Below are positions 11,725 to 21,600 of a DNA stretch of 64,000 bases, piece after piece. Position 1 is the first letter of the stretch. Every line of letters starts with the position of its first letter. Location of the stretch: the NCBI RefSeq assembly GCF_051014445.1, contig NC_135141.1:24947422-25011421 (forward strand), given 5' to 3'. Source of the stretch: Colletes latitarsis (lineage: Eukaryota > Arthropoda > Insecta > Hymenoptera > Colletidae). The position numbers and the translations under genes are program-made. A model generated the notes under the pieces. The model saw only the letters and a program-made list of their open reading frames with translations. It was not told the origin of the DNA and did no database searches.

Positions 11725-12293
11725 GTTAAATGTATAAAATAGTATGGTTCAAAGTCATTTATTATTGAAGATTTCTTCTGTGTATTATGCATCATTCTTT
11801 GTACATAACCTCCTCAGTTTGTTGCATTAAGAACAATGAAAGACAGATATCGAGCAGTAGGCATAGCTTGTTGCACATGGTAATTCATGATGCTTTATTT
11901 ACATATTTTGATTTCTGTTTGTACACGATGTTAACAAATTTTTATTTACACTAATACATTCTTAGCATACACGTACGTTAATGACTCGTGTCATGTAAAA
12001 AGCGGCATGCTATAGCGTGTTATACAACTATGTCGGTACAAAATTTAGTATATATTAGTTTCTGTTGCGTGCGCGAAATTTGTTCATAAAGTTTGGTATT
12101 TGTTCGTAATGTCAATTTTCTTTAAATCAGTTCACGTTATGGCACTTTCTGCGGTCTCAAAGTTGATTTCGAGATATCGTAGGTATCGATTTCTCTTTGT
12201 AGACGTCTTCGTTAGTTCGTTCGAAAGTTTTTAGTAGATGATGGGCAAGTCGAGGACGAGGGCTTCAATATAGCCGCCCTCTTCAACCTCCTG
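11725..12293. other. SURF6 3' region and probable 3' UTR of a convergent transcript
   Basis: AT-rich sequence without an ORF. TTTATT (AATAAA on the minus strand) occurs near 11887 and 11943, so it could be the 3' UTR and poly(A) site of the minus-strand exon at 12294-12402. No canonical AATAAA was found for SURF6 close to its stop codon. Confidence 0.35.
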
Positions 12294-12402
12294 CTAGGTA
12301 TCTCCAAGAGCAGAACTCACGGCGTTAGCGTGTGTCAATGCCGTCCAAAGCGGACTGTGATCTACGGGCAGTGGTACCGCCGATTTTGATGGTCGAGGAG
12401 AC
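12294..12402 (-). CDS. Candidate terminal exon of an unrecognised minus-strand gene
   Basis: A splice acceptor with a T-rich tract (ATTTTATTTTCCAG) precedes 12402. After one base completing a codon, the frame reads SPRPSKSAVPLPVDHSPLW and ends ...ANAVSSALGDT, then a stop. The other two frames also close, after 12 and 25 codons, so the choice of frame rests on length and amino-acid character only. It is followed by AT-rich sequence with minus-strand poly(A) signals. I do not recognise the protein. The upstream exon may be the candidate at 14342, whose alternative frame joins in phase, but that link is weak. Confidence 0.35.
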
Positions 12403-13559
12403 CTGGAAAATAAAATAAATGATCACTGTGGAGCGGTGTCTTCTTTCTGTAATATTCGTATTTTATTCTTGACGAGTTATACACGAAATCCCTTCTAACT
12501 TTATCACCAGAAATACTTCATCCACGTTAAATAATTAAAAAAAATGTGTCTGCATTCTGTGATTTCGTCGGAACGATGTCAAGAAGAAATTAAGAACACC
12601 TTGGTATGATTCTGAGATATATATCTTGCAATGCTATGTAGTACTGTAGGAAACATTCTTTATGAATCTAAAGTAGAGGAAATATTTCAATTGATAAAGT
12701 TAAGCTTAGCAATATGTATTCGATTGCAAAGATCGATATTTAAAATGTCAGAATAGGGGACGAGGTCGGCAATGTAGATTCTGTATGGAGTACGGTTTAC
12801 CACTGTGGAGGTGCACCTGGGGACAATAATTCGTTTTGTGAAAGGGAAAATCACCAGCTCTGGCATCAATTAAAACCCTATCCCCTTCGAGGAGGCATAA
12901 CGGTTGATGCTTAAGCTAGTAACTTTCCTTCCTTGCGGCACGAATCATTGTTTCCGAGTGTATAGAATAAACTTACTTACGCCAAACAAACTGCAGGATA
13001 AATTCACATACGAGTTATAGAATAGACCTAGAAATGGTATAGGGATAGTCCGGATATTCTATGGAAGGTAATGCCTCGTGAGCTGAAGTACCGACATAGC
13101 GAAAAATCAGTGGTTATGTAGCGCACTCTACGTCTAAGGATCATTTTAGCAATCATATTCAACTTAACCAACGAAGTGTATCCGTTAGAAAATCGAAGAA
13201 TCGTGTCCTTTGTTGCTACATTGACAAAAATTTAAATTTAAAGTTAATTTATATACGCGTTGTACATAATGGTCGTATGGTTGTGAAATTAAGGCATTTA
13301 CATCGCTTATATTATTCGTGAATCGCATGGTACACCGAAGTTAAACGTTCAAGATACACGGTAAACTGGATGCATAGAATAGATGATACTAGAAAAGTGT
13401 AATGACAATAAAGTTGTGGGAAATTGAACATTAACCTGGTCTCTTGGTTATTTGTTTGTTTTAAAGACATAGTTTCTATTCGAAGCATCCTCGATTACAT
13501 ATATCAACAATGTTATTAGAGATACAAGGTTTAGTTGTGGTAACTTTTCGTTCAAAAGT
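12403..13559. other. AT-rich non-coding stretch
   Basis: No supported gene. A minus-strand open segment near 12700-12840 follows a good-looking acceptor (TTGTCCCCAG before 12822), and a minus-strand GTAAGTAAG donor occurs near 12975. These could mark exons of the same unknown transcript, but no frame is persuasive. Confidence 0.3.
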
Positions 13560-14060
13560 ACGAATTTCAGTGCGAGGTTAGGCTAACCCCACCTACCGGC
13601 TAATTCGTTGTTCAGTGGTTTAAGGCGGGATCGTCATTCGTACCGTAGAAATTGGCGCGATAAGACGTGTCAGGAATTTTACGACAAACGAAGTGAGTTC
13701 GCTTTACCTATCGATATCTAATCGTCATTATTACTCCTGCTTACACTTTATCGATGCCTTAATCTAATAGTAATACATTCTTAATTATAAATTCAATTGA
13801 CATTATGAAAAGATTACAATCGTTTTCGCGCTTTTTTCTGTTCTTCACAATGTGCTAATTGGTACTTTTTGAATGAATTACCACGTTTTTCAAATTACTT
13901 TGAGCTTCGTTGTTGCTTAATTATAACAGAGCTACATTTGTTTCAACGAATTTTGCTCAAAATTTATCGTATTTGCTGTTAGAGGTTACTGATCGAAATT
14001 TGAGGTGGAGATGCGACGCCATCGACGCCATCTTAGTTACCGTTCAAACGTATCGAAACT
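13560..14060. promoter_or_regulatory. Orphan housekeeping-type promoter cluster
   Basis: A CpG-richer island inside AT-rich DNA carries several motifs typical of insect TATA-less promoters. There is a perfect 13-bp palindrome GGTTAGGCTAACC (13576-13588), an E2F-like TTGGCGCG (13652-13659), and a DRE core TATCGATA (13709-13716). Near 14020 there is a tandem pair of CGACGCCAT, the second inside GCCATCTTA, which is YY1/Pho-like. A plus-strand GTGAGT donor follows at about 13693. No confident gene starts here in either direction. It could drive the minus-strand orphan exons, or a plus-strand transcript containing the hairpin at 14784. Confidence 0.45.
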
Positions 14061-14341
14061 TTACGAAGAATAGGTAACATTTTTAACTTTATTAAAGCAA
14101 AGAAATTATAATTTCGTTGGCTCATGGTTTTCGCATCAAACGAGAAAAGCCTTAAATCAAATTTATTTGTTATTTCGATCACGATAAATACGATGTAATT
14201 AATCTTTTATAAATTTATTCTTACGAAGCTTTATTATTTATTCGTGTTTATTTTATGATGTTAATTTGAAAGTTTCCTTATAGATTCCTCGCATATCATC
14301 GCAGCGTCTGCAGAACTGAAAAAGTTCTTCAATAAACTTAC

Positions 14342-14450
14342 CTGATGACTTCTAATCGAGACATCCATAACGTCTTTATATGGCAGCATCGTCGTCGGTG
14401 TATCATAGAGGTTATTTTGTCTTTGGCATGTATGGCGCCCGCGGGAATTC
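14342..14450 (-). CDS. Candidate exon, minus strand, unrecognised
   Basis: The right border is a strong donor: CATCAG followed by GTAAGTTTATT (minus strand). Upstream the frame is open for about 37 codons and includes MLPYKDVMDVSIRSHQ just before the donor; a second frame is also open from an ATG (MIHRRRCCHIKT...). No clear acceptor is visible at the left side of the transcript, so this may be a first exon. The product is unknown. Confidence 0.3.
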
Positions 14451-14783
14451 ACAACACCCGTGAGTAGTAATATCCTATTTTATTTCTAAATTCAGCGATG
14501 TATAATTCATAATACGTTGAATGATTTTCACTGTAAATATTTATGGTCGAGAATATGTTAAAATATGAACATGAACACAATAACGTGATATAGCATTAAT
14601 CTTTTTCGATAAACTTCTTAATAATATAGATTCGATTAAAATCTGTTTTCTTGGTAATTAAATTTTTACATACATATTTAAGTTTGCTCTTAAATTTTTA
14701 CAATGTCGAGTCGTTTTGTTTGAAAATGAAATTAGAAAGAACAAAAGCATATTATTTCGTTAGGATTTTCAGGATAATCTTTC

Positions 14784-14844
14784 CGTGTTCATTGCCTACG
14801 CTCGTGCTCAGACGTTGGTTGCGTGAGCGAAGGCAATGGACACG
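14784..14844 (+). ncRNA. MicroRNA-like hairpin
   Basis: Bases 14784-14807 pair with 14821-14844 to form a 24-bp stem closed by a 13-base loop. There is one internal A-A mismatch (14798/14830) and three G-U wobbles (14789/14839, 14804/14824, 14805/14823); every other position is Watson-Crick. On the opposite strand the three wobbles would become A-C mismatches, so the plus-strand RNA is the one that folds well. Length, loop size and near-perfect pairing match a Drosha/Dicer substrate. Arms would yield about 22-nt RNAs around CATTGCCTACGCTCGTGC and TGAGCGAAGGCAATGGACAC. I do not recognise either as a known insect miRNA family. It lies about 1.1 kb downstream of the orphan promoter at 13.56-14.06 kb. 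Confidence 0.6.
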
Positions 14845-14849
14845 ATGAC

Positions 14850-15512
14850 TTTGTTCGTTAGACCTATGATAACACTCCATATAAGACGTTATCTACGTAT
14901 AATTGTTCAAATAAAACGTACATATTCCTTTGCATATACATTAACCATGGTACAAATTTTGTGGAATATGTACGATGCAGCTTCTCCATTTTAATACAGT
15001 ATATTTTGTCAACGATTATAGTAATACATGTTAATGTATATTATACATATACACACACGCAATGGTCGCCAGACTTTGTTTAGCCGATTTCAGGTAAGAA
15101 GTACGTACCTTTGGGTTTATCGCACCCGGGTGTTACGTGTGAAAGTCATAGAGTGTTGTATGTTTACGAGATTGTTTTCCCATTTTGTAAATATTGGACT
15201 AAGTGGGTAGCTTACCTTCTGGTATGCCTGTGCACAGACTGTTGGTCACAGTCTTCGTTCGGTTAGGCGTGTTTTTGCGCGACAGACCCAACTTAAAGTT
15301 TAATTCGAACAGTCGACGCTGGTCCAAGCAGAGTCACTTGCCTTTGGTTTTGCCTTCTGTTCTCCAAATCCCACGCATGTCGATTCCTGGACTCATTAAT
15401 TTTAGGCGAATTTCGTCGAGCCGCGAAACTACTGATTTTTCGCGAGCTTGTTACTTCAGTTCGCGTGACACCAACTTTCCTATACCTCGTTTTGTTAGTT
15501 AGACCTATGATA
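14850..15512. repeat. Pair of 22-bp direct repeats 641 bp apart
   Basis: TTTGTT(C/A)GTTAGACCTATGATA occurs at 14850-14871 and 15491-15512 with a single mismatch. The first copy begins six bases after the microRNA-like hairpin. The 619 bp between them contain no recognised gene. The pair could be a target-site duplication around an inserted retroelement or a short local duplication. Confidence 0.6.
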
Positions 15513-15678
15513 TAGTTTTGTTAGCATTTTCGAGCCGTATGAAGAAACAGACGGGGTCAATCGTGGTTTTTCTTCCGAACAAGACACAGAGTGTTCATAG
15601 AGTAAACCTATTCAAATTCGGATTGTAAATAAAAAGAGATGAACAAAAACCCGACCTGGGCGGTACCAAAGCTGGATG

Positions 15679-18600
15679 TTAATCTGGACTGCTAAGTTCC
15701 AGCGCGGTGCTCTGTTCAGGATCCGATCGTTCTTCGACCACGGTGTCTAGATCCAGCGATGGAAAGGCTCTGGATCCTCGATCGCTCCGTAAGGATACTG
15801 CTCTCGTTGAACGATCGATTCCAGCTGCCACATACAAATGAAACTTTAATACACATAGAAAGTAATGCACGGACCTAGTTATTTGATAATTATTCGCATT
15901 AGTGGACACTTGAAATATTTAAATCATTAATCATTTTAAAAGACAGGCAGTAATTCATAATTTTTCATAATATTTAATTCGTTCAAACGTTCATTCTCTA
16001 ACGTTATTCGTATAAAAATCGAGGAGTATCTCGTGTATCTCTCCATGCTCGTTTGATATATTATTTTCAAGCACCAGTATCAGGTTCCATGTAATTATTT
16101 CTGTGGTACGCAGTTTCGTGTAAATATCTCTCAGTGTTTAAACAATTTTACAATTTCCAACAGTCAGATACATTTGTGCTTGACCTGATACTCTTTATAG
16201 GATTAAAGATATCCGCTAATGTAAATAATTATCCTTGGATTTCGAGTCATTAAGCGTTCTGTTCGACGAACGACGGCTAATAAGTTCGTGGATAAAAATG
16301 TGCGTCAGAAAGACGTCATTGGCTAGGATCAGTATCGACTAAATGCATTCTAGTGGAAACATTACGAGTTTCGAACTATATGTCTCAATCGTATAATCGT
16401 TCAAATGCATCGCTACGCTTGCAGAGCAGATACTTGAAATTAGTTACATGCGAATTACGATGATAAATAACGTATTCATGCTACTTCACCGTGAGCCGCG
16501 TCAAGACGTAGCAAAGCTGCATAATCGTTCGGCGGTAAATCGTTTAACTGCTATTATGTTAAATCTTTGTAATTGCGTAGCAAACTCCACGATGAATTAT
16601 TTATATCGTTGATAATTCCCGTCTCTTGCTGTTCGAATTAACGAAACCTTAATTAAATTCTATCTTAAGTATACAATGGCAGAAGCGGCGGCGGCGGCGG
16701 CAGATAATGGCGCATTAAGAAAAAAGAACCGCGAAGGTTCTGATAAAACTCTAACGTCTCTAGAGACGATATCAAGCAACATTCAGGCTGATAAAAAGTT
16801 TTACCTAAATCCTCTTTAGACGCTGCGCTTGACGGGATCATAAAATAAGGGATATATTTCAGTTCGTAGATCTTCGAAGAGAAGTTTATTAATTCTCGGA
16901 TTACAATCCTTTAAAAAACAAAAAATTCTCAAAGTTTTCTAACGTTCCCTCGTTTCGATTGCTTTTGTTTTTTAATTCAGCGACGTCGTTAAATATGTCA
17001 AAATTTTATTCTACGAGGGATTACGTGAAAATTATGTCCCATTAGACGTACTACATCGTCTCCTTCATCCGACGTCTGTCCCCGTTGATCGGAACCTTGA
17101 CTCTTGCGTGTGCCTAACAGCGATCAAAGCGACGCCGTTTGTCAAGTTTCGCGGCCCGTAAATCTAGGAGTCGTAGGACCCTGACGGGTCACAGTAGTTC
17201 CTGTACCGTCACTAACCCGCCATATATCATAGGCGTCGAGTTTACCCGGCGAAAACGAAGCAATCGTGTCGACGAATATTTCCAGATCGCTGTTTCACAG
17301 TGAGATCTATGACCGATGGAATTTATTTTCGAGGTTTGTCAGCGATTCCCGGAGTCGAAATTCTCGCCCATTATCTTTTATAGCCTACTATTTTTCGTGC
17401 AAAAATACGTCAATATTATGATTTTCCACGAATCGATTCATCTAAATATTCTGCGTACGTTGGTACCTGAGTAAGACGTTCGAGAAACGAATACCTTACG
17501 TATTTTACACATATTTTACTGCGTCGTATTTTCGCAGAAAATATGAAACACCTCGTAAAGTATTCGCTTTACGATGATCCTACTTTATTACTTGTACACG
17601 TAGATTTAAAATGGACGCGACTTTTAAATCTCGAAATCAATTTCGCTCGGAACATAGCTTCGTACTTACCATAAGACGTTCCCTTCGAACTCTTTCGACC
17701 CTCCAAAAAGCAACGCGTTCGATTCAATATATTTTCGGTAATACACTCATCTTTAAATTGAAACAAGTCACCCTGTAACTCGATAGGTCCCGGAGGCTGA
17801 ATCTAGGCTCTATCGAGCATCGCTAGTATAGGTCAAACAAGCTAAGCGTAGATCGAATTCGACCTTCTCTCAGTCTAAAAGCGGAGAGAAAGTTCCCATT
17901 TATGGCTGAGAGTAAGCTCAGTATTTAAACGTATTTCAAATATTTCAGTCTCTGAGAGTCGCACCAATTCGTTTATATCGTATTTCAGTCACTGTCGCAA
18001 CATGGAAGGATCGAGATTAATTTATATCAATCATAATAATTCCTACATGTAATTCGATTGTAATTCCCGCACAATTCGGGCCTCTGTTCGAAAATGTAGG
18101 CTGGGAATTTCGACTCGTCCCCTATTCTATCCACGAACGATACATCTGCATATCGTTCGGCAATTACGGACGCTTATGGGATGGAGATAATTGAAACTTA
18201 TGAGAAACCGATAAAAGCTTTCGCACTCTTTGTCGTTTATTTTGACGGAGATTAATTACTTTCATCGCGGCTCACCGTTGATGCGTTTGGAATATTTCGA
18301 AATCGTTGCATGAATTCGGTTATTCGGAGCAACATTCAATTCGGGTTTAACGCTTCTCCACGTTCCCTTTACGCGCGTATGTATATTTATATGCAGGGTG
18401 TTCCACAGGTTTCCGCATACAATTTGCTAACGCGTTGTGAAAAATATCGTACGAATGCTTTATTAAAATTTAATAAAAGTATGGAATACGAAGAAAATCA
18501 TACATTTTAATAACGACTCGCAGTTTACATTCTCGCTCGCGAAGTAACAGTTTACGATCTCGAAGACATCAAAAGGAGTTATGCTGTTTTCAACTGGAGG

Positions 18601-21600
18601 AAGTAACGGGGAAAGTTTCTTAATAGAACAGAAACTGTATTCATATTGTTGCTGGAACTTTTCTCGGCAGAACATTTACGAGTTTACAATTAGATGGTAT
18701 TTTCGTCGTATTTCTAGCCGGTGTAACGTGCTAACAAAGTTTACACGGAAACTTGCGGGACACTCTGTACAGCGAAGTCTGTGCTTCGAGCATGTCTGAA
18801 TACGCGCGTGTACGGGCGGTTTACAAGAGTGTACAAGCGAGTACGTGAAACTGTATGTATTCGAGCGTACAGGTGTACGTACGTATTCAATGTATCTAGG
18901 TAGAAAAGCGACCACGGTAGCTGTTAAAGAGGCTGGCTAGAGAGGGGAGTAGGGGGTGGTTCTAAAATACAAATGTTCCATGACCTCGTTCCGTTTTCGT
19001 TGCATAATACGCGCGTGCACAAGCGTATCCCTTAAAGATTCGCACCGGTTTAATTACGAATTTCACAATACCGTCGCAACGTGCTCCTTGTTTCTTTTCT
19101 AAACGGGAAACACAACAAAGATAACTCGACCCAGAAATCTTTTCTTACGACAATTCTTTTTAACGCGACCGTTTTCGCGCTTACTTCGCGAGAGTTAAAG
19201 ATTATCGAGCATCGGTCATCCGTTAAATCCAGGCCCCTTTGTACCGTCGTCGTGACACGCGAAAGAATAGAAGGAGAAAGTGGATTCCACGAGGAGTCGA
19301 GCTCGCTGGCGAAACTCACCTAAACGATGAACGGGGCTGAAACGAACGAGGCTCAGGGCGCCGTGGTCCAGGTCGCAGTTTCTTCTTCTGGCGCGTTCCC
19401 TCGCGATCTTCGCTCTTCTTCTCAGGCAACAGATGACCATCAGCGCGAGCAACGGAAAGCCCAGGATGCACGACACTATCGGGATGATGATGCTCTCTGG
19501 AGTCACTGGGAAACCAGAATTCAATTTTTAGACTCGACGATAGCTTACATAATTATATTTTACGCCGTGAAAATCTGGGATACTCGGTATATTCGGGGCT
19601 GGATCTCGATTCCGATTGAATTTCGATAGGTTTCGAATGTCCATCGATCGGACCGTATAAATACCTCCCCGGGCATATGCTCTCTTATTTCCCCGCGTTG
19701 GATCGACGCCAGATTCGCGGGCGTACATACTCTCTTAACGAAGCCGTATTATACTCACCCTCGAGACAATTTCTGCGAGTTTAACTTGTTAAACGAACTG
19801 ACTGGAACGGAGAATAAATGATGCGGTTGCCTGCCGCTTCGCGAAACCAACAAGTTTCCAGGGTCGAAAGGCAATACCGAATCTTGGAACGAACACAAAC
19901 GATTTACGCACCGAAGTGAATAATTTAGGACACGTATCACGCAACAATGGCTGCCGTTGTACAAAGCTGCCCCCGGATACACGCGAGAACGGCTTAGAAG
20001 CGGAACGAGGTTTTAACGAAACACGCGTCCATTGAATTTAGATTTAACACCGGGTTACGCGGATTCCAGACGCGATGTAATTTATACGCCTGTAGACGTT
20101 GTGTACAACGATGAATCGCTGTGGTTCATTTTCGAGGTTTCGCTCTCAGAAACAGCGAGCTATCATCGTGCTTTACGCTCGCTGAAATTATAAGGGAGAT
20201 CTTCAACAAGCGGAAACTACACGGTAATAAACTGGCGCTCGTTGAAGTCGCTTCACAGAGCCAATTTTCCCGACGATGCCGCGCGCGCTTGAATAGAATG
20301 TTAATTGCAAACTGTGCCTAAACGTATGCGAAACAACCGGGCCGTGCCAAGGGTGATATGAATTTAGATCTATCTAAAGATTCGCGTCTCGATGTTCCGT
20401 TCGTGCAATCCCGGTTTCAGAGTTACCGCGGAAACTACGTAAAATGAACCTGCGTAAGACCGTTTCGCCTCTTTTGCAATTTTTCTCGCCGGATCGTGCG
20501 GATTTGGCTTTGATCATAGATCTCTTTGAGACTCCGATCGGGAATTTACATAACGACACTCCAGGAATCGATAGACGCGTATGAATCTTCTAGAAGATGG
20601 AAGCCATTTCGAATCGCAGTGAAATCGAATTACTACCCTTATTATTTTCTGTATTTTTATACAGGGTGTTCGGCCACTCCTGGGAAAAGTTTTAATGGGA
20701 GATTCTAGAGGCCAAAATAAGACGAAAATCAAGAATACTAATTTGTTGATCGAGGCTTCGTTAAAAAGTTATTAACGTTTAAATTTGCGCCTGCAGAACG
20801 ACAATCTGCGTACGCAGCTGTTCTCAAGTTGCCGTTCTACAGGCGGAAACGAAGTTTAACGAAGCCTCGATCAACAAATTAGTATTCGTGATTTTCGTCT
20901 TATTTTGCCCTCTAGAATCTTCCATTAAAATTTTTCCCAGGGTTGGCCGAATACCCTGTACACTAGAAGTTAACGTAGAATCTTCGCTCCTAGATATTTA
21001 TTCTCTTTTATTCTCCACTGACCCTTGACCCTCGAAATCGACGAGCATCCACTTGCTTAGTTGCTTCTTTAAGTATACAGTCCGTATCTCCCTCGCGCAA
21101 AGATTTCAACGAGACACTTGACTCTTTAGCAAACCCTTTAAGTCCACGAAAAGCCCGACTTTCAAGGAAAATCCACGAGGAAATTCTATTTGTTTTCCTC
21201 CCACGATTCTAACGACGGAAGTTTCCTGTCGTTAAAAAAGATTTGGTAACGTATTTCTAAAAATTGCGGCTGACGCAACTAGAAAAGTTCAAGGATACAA
21301 TTTTCCAATTCGGTTGATTTTCATGTAATTGAATCGTTCCGTGATAATAAAAGCAATCCTTTTTCGTCCGTTAACCGTTCTCATTCGCAAATGGAAAGTT
21401 TCGTTTGCATCGGTTTCAGCTTTCGCGATTTTTTCGCAAATAACTAAATTAATTAAAAATTTCGTGCACTGTTTTGGACGACAACGTCTACTCTTTGCGT
21501 CGAAAACTGTCCGTCAAATTTAAAACTGGCGAGCCGGTAAAAGTACAAAAGGAGAATATTTAAAGGGAATTTTCATTAAAAAATGCAACAACTTTTTCGA

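Noticed and set aside
17569..17766. Minus-strand open block ending in a good GTAAGTAC donor, considered as an extra exon of the membrane-protein gene
   Set aside because: The only reasonable acceptor (TTACAG before GGTGAC) would put an immediate TGA in frame after the membrane exon's phase, so it cannot join the transcript.
19755..19982. Minus-strand ORF with a GTGAGT donor just before the membrane exon
   Set aside because: In the frame required by the membrane exon it has a TAA a few codons upstream of the donor; the donor alone is not enough.
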